NCBI RefSeq assembly: GCF_002934605.1
Contig: NZ_PTJC01000005.1
Span: 186,001-250,000 of the forward strand
Direction of reading: 5' to 3'
Length of the DNA: 64,000 bases
Source of the DNA: Neolewinella xylanilytica
GTDB lineage: Bacteria > Bacteroidota > Bacteroidia > Chitinophagales > Saprospiraceae
Positions 1-9,206 of this stretch are shown in pieces; position 1 is the stretch's first letter; each line of letters starts with the position of its first letter. Under the pieces are notes generated by a model. The model had not been told where the DNA came from. It saw only the letters and a program-made list of their open reading frames with translations, and made no database searches. The position numbers and the translations under genes are program-made.

Positions 1-1515
1 GAGGTCGACATCACCGTGCAATTGCCCGCCGGTTCGCCCGAATCCAGGACGATGGAAATTCTCGACCGGATCGAAGCGGCGAGTCAGCGGGTCAACGAGC
101 GCATGAGCGACGAACTGTTTGGAGACGGACGATCTCTCGTCACCCGTATCGAGAAAGCCCTGGGGCCGACTACCTATCAGGGCAGCCTGGAAGTAGCACT
201 GCTTCCGGGTGAGGAAAGGGGAGACATCGACGTGCGTACCGTTCAGAATGCGATTCGCGAGGAAGTGGGAGTAGTCGAAGAAGCCGAGATACTGAGCTAC
301 GGCGGCAACTCCTTCTTCGGCAAACCGGTGAGCGTCAGTTTGGTCGGCAACAACATCGAAGAGCTGGAAAAAGCTACCGCCGACATGAAGGCCGAACTAG
401 AGCAGATGGCCGAGTTGACGGACGTAGTGGACAGCAACCAGGAAGGCCTGCGGGAGATCAATATCTCCCTGAAGGATAAGGCGCGCTACCTGGGCCTGGA
501 CTTGCAGGATATCGTCGGCCAGGTCCGGTCGGCCTTCTTCGGTGCCGAGGCCCAGCGACTGCAACGCGGAGAAGACGAAGTACGGGTGTGGCTGCGGTAC
601 GGCGAGGACAGCCGCCGGAGCCTGGCGGATCTGAATAATATGCGGATACGGTTGGCGGACGGAAGCCAGTTCCCGGTATCCGAGATCGTCAATCTGGAAC
701 CGCAGCGTGGCGTTATCGCCATTAACCATACGAATGGAATGCGGGAGGTGAAGGTGGAAGCGGACATCGCGACGAACGCCGTTTCCGTCACCGACATCAA
801 CGCCACCGTAGCGGAGGAGATCATCCCGGCCGTACTGGCAAACTACCCCGGCGTAACTACGGTCCCCGACGGGCAGGTGCGCGACCAGATGAAGACCTCG
901 GCTTCTCTGATGATCGTACTGCCGGTGGTCCTCGGGCTAATGTTCTTCGTGGTGGCCCTCACGTTCCGTTCGGCGGGGCAGGCGGCCATCCTCTTTTCCC
1001 TGCTTCCCTTCGGACTCATCGGCGTTATTCTCGGCCACTGGCTGATGGGCAAACCCATTTCGATGTTCTCGGGCCTGGGCATGATCGCGCTGGTCGGGGT
1101 AATCGTTAACGACGGGCTGGTCTTCATTGCCACCTATAACGATAACATCCGCGGCGGAATGCCCATGATGGATGCGCTGAACGATGCAGGCAGAAGCCGG
1201 TTCCGCCCGATCCTGCTCACTACCCTTACCACCTTCGCCGGCTTGGCACCGTTGCTGCTGGAAACCAGCCGGCAGGCGCAATTCCTGATTCCCATGGCCA
1301 TTTCGGTCGCCTTCGGGCTGCTGGCCTCCACCCTGGTCCTACTGCTGCTGCTGCCGGCGCTGATCGTGCTGCTCAACCGGAGCAGGGTGGGCATCAAACG
1401 GATTACCACGGGCAAGAAATACGAATACCACGAGGTGGAGCCTGCCTACCGGGAATTAGGGGAAGACGGTATCGACCACGATAAGCCCATCGGTATCAGT
1501 AAAGTAGAATCTTAA
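1..1515 (+). CDS. RND efflux permease, C-terminal part (5' end outside window)
   Basis: This is the C-terminal ~500 residues of a resistance-nodulation-division permease. The frame is open to the window edge, so the GTG at 16 is not taken as the start. RND permeases export drugs or metals using the proton gradient, together with a periplasmic adaptor and an outer-membrane channel. Seen here is a periplasmic porter/docking region followed by five hydrophobic helices, matching TM8-TM12 of the family, with the motifs GVIVNDGLVFI and RFRPILLTTLTT. The N-terminal half, with the proton-relay aspartates, is not in the window, so the substrate class cannot be judged. The stop overlaps the next start by one base (TAATG), suggesting translational coupling. 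It is separate from the complete RND pump at 33.9-37.0 kb. Confidence 0.93.
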   Translation, partial: EVDITVQLPAGSPESRTMEILDRIEAASQRVNERMSDELFGDGRSLVTRIEKALGPTTYQGSLEVALLPGEERGDIDVRTVQNAIREEVGVVEEAEILSYGGNSFFGKPVSVSLVGNNIEELEKATADMKAELEQMAELTDVVDSNQEGLREINISLKDKARYLGLDLQDIVGQVRSAFFGAEAQRLQRGEDEVRVWLRYGEDSRRSLADLNNMRIRLADGSQFPVSEIVNLEPQRGVIAINHTNGMREVKVEADIATNAVSVTDINATVAEEIIPAVLANYPGVTTVPDGQVRDQMKTSASLMIVLPVVLGLMFFVVALTFRSAGQAAILFSLLPFGLIGVILGHWLMGKPISMFSGLGMIALVGVIVNDGLVFIATYNDNIRGGMPMMDALNDAGRSRFRPILLTTLTTFAGLAPLLLETSRQAQFLIPMAISVAFGLLASTLVLLLLLPALIVLLNRSRVGIKRITTGKKYEYHEVEPAYRELGEDGIDHDKPIGISKVES

Positions 1516-2060
1516 TGCGCATTTGTATTGACATGGACGAGGTGATGGTCGACAACTATCAACGCTACCATGAGCTGTTTGAAGAACAACAGGGGCGGAA
1601 GATCGACCCCCAAGCGTATTACGGCAAAAAGATCTACGAGCTGCCCGGCATCGAATCGATGCGGGACGAGCTGCACCGGCCCGGCTTCTTCCGACACCTT
1701 CCGGTGATGAAAGACGCCCGGGAAGTGGTGGAGGAACTGTACGAGAATTACGAAGTCTACATCGTGACCGCCGCCACCGAATTCAAGCACTGCTTCACCG
1801 ATAAATGGGAGTGGCTGGAAGAGCACATGCCCTTCATCCACTGGGAACGCATCGTTTTTTGCGGGAACAAAAGCATCGTCCACGGTGATTACATGATCGA
1901 CGATAAGGTCAGTAACCTGCGGACGTTCAATGGGAAGGGCCTGCTTTTCACCGCCTCCCACAACGTCCACGACGAAGGCTACCTGCGCGTAGACAACTGG
2001 CTCGAAGTACGCGACTTTTTCCGCAACGAGCGGGCTGCCGAGCTGGCGGCGGAGTCGTGA
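1515..2060 (+). CDS. 5'(3')-deoxyribonucleotidase, NT5C type (HAD superfamily)
   Basis: Predicted cytosolic phosphatase that removes phosphate from deoxynucleoside monophosphates and so helps balance dNTP pools. The HAD motifs are visible in 181 residues: motif I DMDEVMVD (residues 6-13, nucleophile D6 and acid D8), motif II VTAAT near 84-88, the lysine K119 and the acidic pair in DYMIDD near 125-130. Length and arrangement fit the NT5C family. The ATG shares one base with the stop of the upstream RND gene, and the stop overlaps the GtrA start by four bases (GTGA). The three genes are probably one transcript, although no functional link between a pump and a nucleotidase is evident. Confidence 0.87.
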   Translation: MRICIDMDEVMVDNYQRYHELFEEQQGRKIDPQAYYGKKIYELPGIESMRDELHRPGFFRHLPVMKDAREVVEELYENYEVYIVTAATEFKHCFTDKWEWLEEHMPFIHWERIVFCGNKSIVHGDYMIDDKVSNLRTFNGKGLLFTASHNVHDEGYLRVDNWLEVRDFFRNERAAELAAES

Positions 2061-2461
2061 AGCGGGCGGCGAAGCAAGTCTGGGAATTCAGCTGGAAAAA
2101 GCTGCCCTTCGCCCTGACCGGTCTCGTCGCCACGGGGATCAACTACGGCCTGTATCTCCTGCTGGTGGATACCTACCTGCCGCCCCTGCCCGCTACCCTG
2201 ATCGCGTATTCCAGCAGCGTCGTGCTAAACTTCTTCCTGCAGCGCTACTTCGTGTTCGAACTGCGGCGGTCGCTGCGATCGGCCTTCGCGCTCAGTATGC
2301 TGGTGAGCCTGGGCGGCCTGCTGCTGGATGCGGCCATCGTGTACGGCCTACACTATTTCCCATTGCTGGGCGACCGGGAGTGGCTCATCAAAGGGGCGGC
2401 TACGGGGGTGGTGTTCTTTTATAATTATTATGGGAAGCGTAGGGTGTTTGAGGGGCGGTAG
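2057..2461 (+). CDS. GtrA-like membrane protein
   Basis: A 134-residue protein of the GtrA family, small four-helix membrane proteins linked to flipping or transferring polyprenyl-linked sugars for cell-surface polysaccharides. Hydrophobic segments lie near residues 15-35, 40-60, 75-98 and 105-128, with the family-typical FALTGLVATGINYGLYLLLV at the start and FFYNYYGKRRVF at the end. The start is a GTG that overlaps the preceding stop codon; there is no nearby ATG that keeps the first helix. No glycosyltransferase lies next to it here, so its partner is unknown. Confidence 0.85.
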   Translation: MKRAAKQVWEFSWKKLPFALTGLVATGINYGLYLLLVDTYLPPLPATLIAYSSSVVLNFFLQRYFVFELRRSLRSAFALSMLVSLGGLLLDAAIVYGLHYFPLLGDREWLIKGAATGVVFFYNYYGKRRVFEGR

Positions 2462-2480
2462 CGCTCGCCTGCGGCTCGTG

Positions 2481-2751
2481 GGTTCACCACGGAGGCTTCG
2501 CTGCACGGAGGGCTTCACTGAGGAATCACAGAGAGCATAGTATAGGCTCGCCTGCGGCAGGTGATTTGTCTAACACAGAGTTGCCACAGAGGTAATTGCA
2601 CGGAGGTACCACAGAGAAATGTCTAACTCCGTGGCACCGCTGTGTTTCCCCTGCTTCCGCGGCCCGTGATTTGTCAAACATAGAGGTGCCGCGGAGAAAC
2701 GTCTAGCTCTGTGATTCCTCGGTGAAGCCCTCTGCGTCCTCCGTGGTGACC
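2481..2751. repeat. Composite palindromic repeat between GtrA gene and thrS
   Basis: The intergenic space is almost filled by a long imperfect inverted repeat. The left arm (about 2481-2533) and right arm (about 2707-2751) match as reverse complements apart from an internal indel of about eight bases and a few substitutions. Between the arms, two related direct repeats of about 35 bases (around 2556-2592 and 2661-2696) share the core GTGATTTGTC. Words such as CACGGAGG and CACAGAG recur throughout on both strands. The right arm ends at the thrS stop codon, so a hairpin may form the 3' end of the thrS message. No coding potential is seen. Confidence 0.7.
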
Positions 2752-4674
2752 CTAAAGCATAGACCGGAAAAATTCCACAAACTCCTCCATCGTCATCGCT
2801 CCTTTGTCCCCTTCGCCCTGGACGCGCACGGCGACCTGGCCGTTTTCCACTTCTTTTTCGCCTACGATGAGCATGAAGGGGATGCGCTTGAGCTCGGTGT
2901 CGCGGATCTTGCGGCCGATGGTTTCGTTGCGGTCGTCGACGGAGCCGCGGATATCGTGCTTGGCCAGTTCCGTAAGGATGCCCTGACTGTAGTCGTTGAA
3001 TTTTTCGCTGATCGGCAGGACGGTGAACTGCTCCGGCGTGAGCCAGAGGGGAAATTTACCGCCGGTGTGCTCGATCAGGATCGAGGTGAACCGCTCCAGC
3101 GAGCCGAAGGGGGCCCGGTGGATCATGACCGGCCGGTGGGGCTGGTTGTCGGTGCCGACGTACTCCAGCTCGAAGCGCTCGGGCAGGTTGTAGTCGACCT
3201 GGACGGTACCGAGCTGCCACTGCCGACCGAGGGCGTCGCGAACCATGAAGTCCAGTTTCGGGCCATAGAAGGCCGCCTCGCCGTAGGCCGTGACGGTTTT
3301 CATATCGATTTCCTTGCAGGCGTCGATGATGGCCTGCTCGGCGGATTCCCAGTTCTTTTCGCTGCCGATGTACTTTTCGGGGGTGGCCGGGTCACGGAGG
3401 GAGATCTGGGCGGTCACGTCGTCGAAGCCGATCATGCCGAGTACTTCGCGGACGATGTCCACCACGGCCAGGAATTCGCCCTTCACCTGCTCGGGCATGC
3501 AGAAGATGTGGGCATCGTCCTGGGTAAAGCCGCGCACCCGGCTGAGGCCGTGCAGCTCACCGGTCTGTTCGTAGCGGTACACCGTGCCGAATTCGGCGAA
3601 GCGCAGGGGGAGCTCCCGGTAGCTCCGCGGCCGGAACTTGTACATCTCGCAGTGGTGGGGGCAGTTCATGGGCTTCAGCATGAATTCCTCGCCCTCCTTC
3701 GGGGTCTTGATGGGCTGGAAGCTATCCTCGCCGTACTTGTCCCAGTGGCCGCTGGTGACGTAAAGGTCTTTTTTACCGATGTGTGGAGTGGTCACCTGCT
3801 GGTAACCGGCGTGCTCCTGGCGATCTTTCAGGTAGTTGATCAGCCGCTCGCGCAGCTGGGTACCCTTCGGTAGCCACATGGGCAGGCCGGCGCCGACCTT
3901 CTCGCTGAACATGAAGAGTTCCAGTTCCTGGCCGAGCTTGCGGTGGTCGCGTTTTTTCGCTTCCTCCAGCATGTGCAGGTAGTCCGTAAGTTCCTTGGCT
4001 TTCGGGAAGGAGATGCCATAGATGCGGGTAAGCTGCTTGCGCTTCTCGTCGCCGAGCCAGTAGGCGCCGGCTACCTTCATCAGTTTAATGGCCTTGATCG
4101 CACCGGTGTTGGCGATGTGCGGTCCCCGGCAGAGGTCGGTGAAGTTCCCCTGGGTGTAGAAAGTGATGCTGCCGTCCTGCAGCCGTTCGAGCAGCTCCAG
4201 TTTGTAGGGATCCTGCTTCTCCTGAAAGTAAGCTACGGCCTCGGCCTTGCTGATGTCCCGGCGGACGTAGTCGACCTTACGGCGGGCCAGCTCCAGCATC
4301 TTTTCTTCGATGCGGGGCAGGTCTTCGGAACTGATGCTGCGGTCATCGCCGGTATCGATGTCGTAGTAGAAGCCGTTCTCGACGGCGGGACCAATGCCGA
4401 GTTTCACGCCGGGGTAGAGTTCCTCGAGGGCTTCGGCCATGAGGTGGGCCGTGGAGTGCCAGAAAGTCTCCTTGCCGCCCTGGTCGTTCCAGGTGAGGAG
4501 TTCGACGGTGCTGTCTTCGGTAATGGGCCGGTCGGCGTCGATTATGGTGCCGTTGACGCGGGCGCTGAGCACGTTGCGGGCCAGGCCGGCGCTTATGCTC
4601 TGGGCCACGTCCATGGCGGTGCTGCCGGCTTCGAATTGGCGGACGCTGCCGTCGGGAAGGGTGATGTCGATCAT
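2752..4674 (-). CDS. thrS: Threonyl-tRNA synthetase
   Basis: Charges tRNA-Thr with threonine in the cytoplasm. The 640-residue length is normal for the bacterial enzyme. In order it has an N-terminal TGS domain (1-60), the editing domain with [11 protein letters not shown] (zinc-type H73 and H77) and a later CRGPH motif, the class II catalytic core with [11 protein letters not shown], and a C-terminal anticodon-binding domain from about residue 540. The start ATG is followed directly by the usual [10 protein letters not shown] opening. It is transcribed alone; the gene on the other side is divergent and unrelated. No T-box-like leader was recognised in the 150 bases upstream. Confidence 0.98.
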   Translation of the reverse strand: MIDITLPDGSVRQFEAGSTAMDVAQSISAGLARNVLSARVNGTIIDADRPITEDSTVELLTWNDQGGKETFWHSTAHLMAEALEELYPGVKLGIGPAVENGFYYDIDTGDDRSISSEDLPRIEEKMLELARRKVDYVRRDISKAEAVAYFQEKQDPYKLELLERLQDGSITFYTQGNFTDLCRGPHIANTGAIKAIKLMKVAGAYWLGDEKRKQLTRIYGISFPKAKELTDYLHMLEEAKKRDHRKLGQELELFMFSEKVGAGLPMWLPKGTQLRERLINYLKDRQEHAGYQQVTTPHIGKKDLYVTSGHWDKYGEDSFQPIKTPKEGEEFMLKPMNCPHHCEMYKFRPRSYRELPLRFAEFGTVYRYEQTGELHGLSRVRGFTQDDAHIFCMPEQVKGEFLAVVDIVREVLGMIGFDDVTAQISLRDPATPEKYIGSEKNWESAEQAIIDACKEIDMKTVTAYGEAAFYGPKLDFMVRDALGRQWQLGTVQVDYNLPERFELEYVGTDNQPHRPVMIHRAPFGSLERFTSILIEHTGGKFPLWLTPEQFTVLPISEKFNDYSQGILTELAKHDIRGSVDDRNETIGRKIRDTELKRIPFMLIVGEKEVENGQVAVRVQGEGDKGAMTMEEFVEFFRSML

Positions 4675-4826
4675 CAGGCTTGGGTTTTTACCTGCATACG
4701 GACGCAGGATTCGGGGCGCGAAGGTAAGGAATCACATCCCGACCCGCCTGCTTCCTTTTTGTACTTCGAAACGAGGAATATAGAATGCCGGGAAACCGTT
4801 GAGAAGTTGCTCTCAGATCAGGAGCT

Positions 4827-5291
4827 ATGCAGATTAACAGATTGGGGGCTTGGTTAGGGAGGGCGGCTTTGGTAGCCCTCTTTTTGGTCTGCCTGGCCGT
4901 CATCATTGTCGGGATTTGGCTCGCCAATTTTTCGTTGCTTGGGAAGGAGCCGCCCCAGATCAATGTCATTTGTCAATTTACGGCCCCCGACGGTCTGGAA
5001 TACACGGTCTATCAAACTGACGGTGGCACGACGGTAGGCAGTTCCGTTGGCGTCTACCGGGGCCGTGCATTTGAACCTAGGCCTTTTCACTGGTGGGCAT
5101 ACGCCGCGGGTGATCGATATCGCGCGGGGCTGACCGGTGATCAAGCTATAATTCTGGTCGACAATAAATTCAGTAATTACGCGGTGACGGATACCCTCGT
5201 GTTTGATTTGAGCAAGGAGTCTGACTACGTCCTGGAAGCAAGCCAATTGACGCAGCCGATTTTACCGCTGTGTTCCGAATCAATGGAATAG
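4827..5291 (+). CDS. Hypothetical membrane-anchored protein
   Basis: I do not recognise this 154-residue protein. It has one strong hydrophobic helix (about residues 12-35) after a short basic N-terminus, then a soluble part that should lie outside the cytoplasmic membrane. That part contains a cysteine in VICQFTAP and a beta-rich pattern (YTVYQTDGGTTVG, VYRGRAF). It diverges from thrS and converges on the DUF4230 gene, 19 bases from its end. Base composition is somewhat less GC-rich than neighbouring genes. It is likely a real gene because an anchor and a coherent downstream domain are both present, but the function is unknown. Confidence 0.65.
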   Translation: MQINRLGAWLGRAALVALFLVCLAVIIVGIWLANFSLLGKEPPQINVICQFTAPDGLEYTVYQTDGGTTVGSSVGVYRGRAFEPRPFHWWAYAAGDRYRAGLTGDQAIILVDNKFSNYAVTDTLVFDLSKESDYVLEASQLTQPILPLCSESME

Positions 5292-5310
5292 CCGGTTTAC
5301 CAGTGATGCC

Positions 5311-5937
5311 TTACTCCCGGATCGGCTCCGGCAGATCCGCGCCTTCCACCACTACCTCGTAGCCGGCGTTTTGGGCCAGGTAAGTAATACCTTCCAGTAC
5401 CGAGTTGCCCTGCTCCCGCGCCCGGCGCAATAAATTACTGCTCAGGGCTTCGTCACGCAGCCGCTCCTTGGCGCGGCGGTTGAGGCGACTGTAGTCCTCG
5501 GCCGTGAAGGTGTTGAACCAGCTCTCGTTCAGGTTGCGGTACACCAGTTCGTGGTCGATGGCCAGTATCTCCGGTTCCGGCAGGTTGCGGATGGTCATGA
5601 CGCGGGCGTCGGGGTCGAGGGTGATGTCCAGTTGCTCGAGGTCGTAGCCGACCAGCACCGTGCCCCGCACTTCGACGGTAGCCTGCTTCTCGAAGGAGAA
5701 TTCCGAAGGCAGCGGCAGGTAAAGCGTGACGTTGCGGGAGGAAGTGGAGTTGAAGATTTCGCTGACGTCCCCCTCCACCGTGACCAGTTTCATCACGTTG
5801 CGAACCCGCTCCAGCAAAATGGTGGCCTCCTCCTGTACCACCTGCTCCTGGCGGTGGCCCTGCCAAAGCGTGAGCGCGGCCATACCGAGCAGAAAGGCCA
5901 GTACGACGACCAGCAGGGTGAGGAGGGTACGGTTCAT
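5311..5937 (-). CDS. DUF4230 domain protein, membrane-anchored
   Basis: A 208-residue protein with an N-terminal hydrophobic anchor (about 4-24) followed by a DUF4230 domain. Family features are the early stretch VRNVMKLVTVEGDVSEIF, beta strands such as VEVRGTVLVGYDLEQL, and a helical C-terminal end. DUF4230 proteins are common in Bacteroidota and Firmicutes and have no assigned function; the topology suggests a periplasmic or extracytoplasmic domain. The start shares one base with the stop of the DUF3108 gene upstream (TGATG), so the three genes down to 5311 look like one coupled operon. Confidence 0.83.
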   Translation of the reverse strand: MNRTLLTLLVVVLAFLLGMAALTLWQGHRQEQVVQEEATILLERVRNVMKLVTVEGDVSEIFNSTSSRNVTLYLPLPSEFSFEKQATVEVRGTVLVGYDLEQLDITLDPDARVMTIRNLPEPEILAIDHELVYRNLNESWFNTFTAEDYSRLNRRAKERLRDEALSSNLLRRAREQGNSVLEGITYLAQNAGYEVVVEGADLPEPIRE

Positions 5938-6830
5938 CAGTCGGCGAGTTTGGCGTCCATGGGATGACGGAGACCTTTATACGATTTGAGGACCGCCTTG
6001 ACGCTTCCGACGCTCACGGGCGACTCGATCATCAGCGGAATCTTGTTGCGGTCGTCGCTCACGTAAATTTTCATCTCGTCTCCCTCGTCGAAGAGCTCAC
6101 CGGAGATGAGTTGCGGACTGAATCGCAGGGTATTGTACCGGCCATTGTCCTTGATCTTCACGTTGTCTTCCGGGCCGAGGTAATGGATCTTGAGGGGGTG
6201 CATTTCCTGGTCCATGAGGATCTTGATCGGGATCTCGTCGCCCTCGTCGAGAGCCTGATAGTCGAGGTTGCGCGTGAAATAGATGATCGAGATCAGGTCG
6301 TGCATGCAGGGGTCGACGTCCATGTACTTCGGCTCGGTATCCTCCCGGGTGCGGCCGCGGTAGCTGACGATGCGCTCCTCATCCTGAAAAAAGGTGGTCC
6401 GATCGTATTTCTGGTAGCCGCCCTCCTGGATATCCTTGATGTGGATCTTCGGCAGTAGGGTTTCCTTGTCCAGGTAGCTGGTGTAGTTATCGGTCACCTT
6501 ATAGAACCACTCGTAGCTGGGGTAGGTGCGGCCCTTGACGGTGACGCGGTAGCTATCGCCGAGGTCCGTCACCCGAAAGGTGACCTCACCGGCGGCGAGC
6601 CAGACGAAGTTCCAGTTGTAGTACAGCTTGTAAACGATCTCTTCCCCCGCCTGGAAGCTGGTATTGTCGATGGAGCAAACGTCGGTAATACGCTGGGGGC
6701 GCCGGGGCGCGGGAGCCACGGAATCGGGCTCGATACCGTCCGTTGGTAGCCCGGGTCGATCGTCCGTGCCACCAAAGCCGGGGAGGGCGAGGAAGAGCAG
6801 GAACAGCGACTTGAACACCAATGAATTCAT
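5937..6830 (-). CDS. DUF3108 domain protein, exported
   Basis: About 297 residues with an N-terminal signal peptide (hydrophobic run FKSLFLLFLALPGFGG) and a DUF3108 domain, a predicted periplasmic beta-rich fold of unknown role. Family-type stretches include GEEIVYKLYYNWNFVWLAAG near residue 60 and YPSYEWFYKVTDNYTSYLD near 105. I chose the ATG at 6830, which overlaps the upstream stop as TGATG; a TTG one codon earlier is possible but less likely. It sits between a flippase-like membrane protein and a DUF4230 protein, in the same order as overlapping genes, suggesting a shared envelope function that cannot be named from sequence. Confidence 0.85.
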   Translation of the reverse strand: MNSLVFKSLFLLFLALPGFGGTDDRPGLPTDGIEPDSVAPAPRRPQRITDVCSIDNTSFQAGEEIVYKLYYNWNFVWLAAGEVTFRVTDLGDSYRVTVKGRTYPSYEWFYKVTDNYTSYLDKETLLPKIHIKDIQEGGYQKYDRTTFFQDEERIVSYRGRTREDTEPKYMDVDPCMHDLISIIYFTRNLDYQALDEGDEIPIKILMDQEMHPLKIHYLGPEDNVKIKDNGRYNTLRFSPQLISGELFDEGDEMKIYVSDDRNKIPLMIESPVSVGSVKAVLKSYKGLRHPMDAKLAD

Positions 6831-7804
6831 CAAACGTAGTTTTTTCTCACGATCAACCAGTACCCCGGCACCGCGGGCAATAACACATTAACGCCGAACA
6901 GGGCCGTATATGCTGCCAGCACCGCCACCGCCCCTTCCGGACCCGCCGACCAGAGCAGCAATCCCAACTCCGTTCGGGTCACCAGGTTCAGCCCCGGCGG
7001 TAAGGGAATGCCGGCCTGCACCAGGTAGATGGCCATGATGCCGGCCAGCCCCCCGATTAGGGGCAAGCCAAGGCCGAAGAAATGCAGCAACAAGTAGAGT
7101 TGCACACAGTAAACAAGAAATCGCAGCGTAGCGTACACACTGGCGCGCGACATTAGCGAAAGCTTAACGTTGGTCAGGGATTCCCGCAGACCGGTCGCAT
7201 CCCCGACCAACCTTCCCTCGGTCCAGTTCACGATGCGCAGCAGGAGCGGCTTGCCCCCGGCCGCGGCAATCGCCACCGCCAGCGGCCCGAGCGGCAACAG
7301 CCACCAGTAGGAAAAGGGCAGGTCGAAGCGGGGTAGCCGGCCCACCGTAAGCACCAATGCCGGCCACGCCAGCAGCAAAAAAGCGACCCACTGGCAGAGG
7401 CTGCCCAGCAGGGAAGAGGCCACTACGGCGGGCCACTCCTCGCGGCGCGCCAGCAACATCCTACCGCCGATCTCCCCGACCCGGTTGGGCGTGGCGGCAC
7501 TCACGCTGACCCCGGCCAGCGTAGCCCGGAATACCTTGGCGAACGGCCAGTCGAGAAAGGGGAGGAGTAACAGCTGCCACTTTCGCGTCTCCAGCAGCCA
7601 GTTGACGGGCATCAGGACCAGGGCGGCCGTCAGGTAGCGCCAGTTGCCCGGTCGTCCGAGCGATTGCCAGAAGTGCGGCCAGTCGATCTGCCGTGCCACT
7701 TTGCCGAACTGGTAGATAAAAATGCCCACTACGGCTACCGTCAGTATCCGTAAAAGCCAGTGACGCACGGCGGGGGAGGGCAGGAAGCGGGAAGTCCAAA
7801 CCAT
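6830..7804 (-). CDS. LPG-synthase-like / flippase-like integral membrane protein
   Basis: A polytopic protein of about 324 residues with around eight hydrophobic helices, matching the lysylphosphatidylglycerol synthase transmembrane region family (UPF0104/AglD-like). Members move or process lipid-linked compounds, and some are the flippase part of MprF. Typical features are the re-entrant TPNRVGEIGGR segment (near residue 95) and the later IPLPPGLNLVTRTELGLLLW segment. There is no cytosolic lysyl-transferase domain, so it is not a full MprF. I chose ATG 7804; a GTG start at 7852 would add 16 arginine-rich residues. The stop overlaps the DUF3108 start by one base. Confidence 0.82.
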   Translation of the reverse strand: MVWTSRFLPSPAVRHWLLRILTVAVVGIFIYQFGKVARQIDWPHFWQSLGRPGNWRYLTAALVLMPVNWLLETRKWQLLLLPFLDWPFAKVFRATLAGVSVSAATPNRVGEIGGRMLLARREEWPAVVASSLLGSLCQWVAFLLLAWPALVLTVGRLPRFDLPFSYWWLLPLGPLAVAIAAAGGKPLLLRIVNWTEGRLVGDATGLRESLTNVKLSLMSRASVYATLRFLVYCVQLYLLLHFFGLGLPLIGGLAGIMAIYLVQAGIPLPPGLNLVTRTELGLLLWSAGPEGAVAVLAAYTALFGVNVLLPAVPGYWLIVRKNYV

Positions 7805-8011
7805 GGGGACGGGTAAAGTACGGCGCGTTCGATAGCTCCGGCGGCGCAGCACGGTACTTCAAGCAAATCGTTTCAGTCCGGCAACTACCAAAAAATTTGT
7901 TGGCCTGGACCTTTTCCGCTTACCTTGCACGCTCCCGGATGTACCTCAATCGCTTTAGGGCGACTACGGTAATCGGGGCCGTGCCCGTAAATCTCACTCA
8001 ACAACATTTCC

Positions 8012-8587
8012 TTGGCCACCAAGAAAGCCCCGGAACCCGCCGTCTACCGCATCATCGGTATCGATCCCGGTACCGTGGTGCTCGGTTTTGCCGTAGTCGA
8101 GGTACATCCCCGCAGCCGCCGGATCGTTGAATTGGGCGTGCTGAAGCTGGCCCAGCTAAAGGATCATTCCCACCGACTGGAGCTCATCCACCGCCGGCTG
8201 ACCCAGGTGATTCAGGAGCATACGCCCACGATCATGGCCATCGAGGCGCCCTTCTTCGGCAAGAACCCCCAGTCGATGCTCAAGCTCGGCCGGGCCCAGG
8301 GGGTGTGCATGGCCGCCGCCATCGCCCAGGGACTGGAGGTCACCGAGTACGCCCCCCGCAAAATCAAGCAGAGCATTACCGGCAACGGCAACGCCAGCAA
8401 GGAACAGGTCGCCGCCATGCTGGAAAATGAATTTACCCTGGATAGCAGTCGCTACCTCGCCGACGCCACCGATGCGCTGGGTGCCGCGATGTGCCACTTC
8501 TACCAGAACCGCAGTGCGGTGCCGGGCGCCAAGCGCTTTTCCGGCTGGGAGGGATTTCTGAAGGCCAATGCGGACCGGGTGAAATGA
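8012..8587 (+). CDS. ruvC: Crossover junction endodeoxyribonuclease RuvC
   Basis: Resolves Holliday junctions made during homologous recombination by nicking two strands symmetrically, acting with RuvAB. The four catalytic acids of the RNase H-like fold can be placed: D18 in GIDPGT, E78 in AIEAPFF, and D151 and D154 in YLADATDALG. Length (191 residues) is slightly above usual, with a short N-terminal addition. The start is a TTG, the only candidate before the first strand. Upstream at 7896 and 7921 lie TTTG and TACCTTGC, 21 bases apart, resembling a Bacteroidota promoter only loosely. The stop overlaps the next gene by four bases (ATGA). Confidence 0.95.
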   Translation: MATKKAPEPAVYRIIGIDPGTVVLGFAVVEVHPRSRRIVELGVLKLAQLKDHSHRLELIHRRLTQVIQEHTPTIMAIEAPFFGKNPQSMLKLGRAQGVCMAAAIAQGLEVTEYAPRKIKQSITGNGNASKEQVAAMLENEFTLDSSRYLADATDALGAAMCHFYQNRSAVPGAKRFSGWEGFLKANADRVK

Positions 8588-9150
8588 TTGACCCGCGCGA
8601 GCTGCACGGCTACTTCGATCTTCATCCCGCCGAACTCAGCCAACTGGCAGCTGCGTTTTCCGACCTGTCGTTGGCTACCGGACAGGATTTCCTCCGCCAG
8701 GGCGAATACCATCCCCGGATGGCCTTCGTGCGCTCCGGCTACCTCCGCGTCCACACCGAAACCAATGGTAAGGAAGTGACGCAGTGGATTGCCCCGCCCC
8801 GCTACCTGCTCACCGACCTGGCGGCCCTCGTCTACGGTGAGCCCGCCCGGTGGACCATCACGGCGCTCACCGACTGCCGACTGTCGGTCATTTCGGCGTC
8901 CGATTACGCCCGGCTCGGCAAAGAGATTCCCGGTTGGCCGCGGGCCGAACGGAGTTTCCTCGCCCATTGCTTTGTCACCCTCGAAAACCGGGTACTTTCG
9001 TTTTTGTCCCTGAGCGCCCGGCAGCGCTACGAAGCCCTCTTCACCGAGCATCCCGACTTATTCAACCGGGTCCCCCTGCAGTACCTCGCCTCCATGCTGG
9101 GTATGACCCCGGAGACGCTCAGTCGGATCCGGGCCGGCCAGCGTTCTTGA
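8584..9150 (+). CDS. Crp/Fnr-family transcriptional regulator
   Basis: A 188-residue protein with an N-terminal cyclic-nucleotide-binding-like beta barrel (about 10-120; GQDFLRQGEYHPRMAFVRSG, then VHTETNGKEVTQWI) and a C-terminal helix-turn-helix ending in YLASMLGMTPETLSRIRAG. The barrel lacks the phosphate-binding arginine pattern of true Crp and the cysteines of Fnr, as in many Bacteroidota members whose ligand is unknown. The ATG at 8584 overlaps the ruvC stop (ATGA); an in-frame start about 30 codons earlier would run through ruvC and is not believed. The SRPBCC gene after it may be a target or merely a neighbour. Confidence 0.87.
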   Translation: MIDPRELHGYFDLHPAELSQLAAAFSDLSLATGQDFLRQGEYHPRMAFVRSGYLRVHTETNGKEVTQWIAPPRYLLTDLAALVYGEPARWTITALTDCRLSVISASDYARLGKEIPGWPRAERSFLAHCFVTLENRVLSFLSLSARQRYEALFTEHPDLFNRVPLQYLASMLGMTPETLSRIRAGQRS

Positions 9151-9206
9151 TGTAGATCAACCGGAGTGGGAAAGGAGGCGCCGAGCTTTGTAAAAAAGCA
9201 AGGAAA

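Noticed and set aside
8491-8583. Longer Crp/Fnr start within ruvC
   Set aside because: The extra 31 residues are a frame shadow of ruvC; the overlapping ATGA start is typical for coupled genes.
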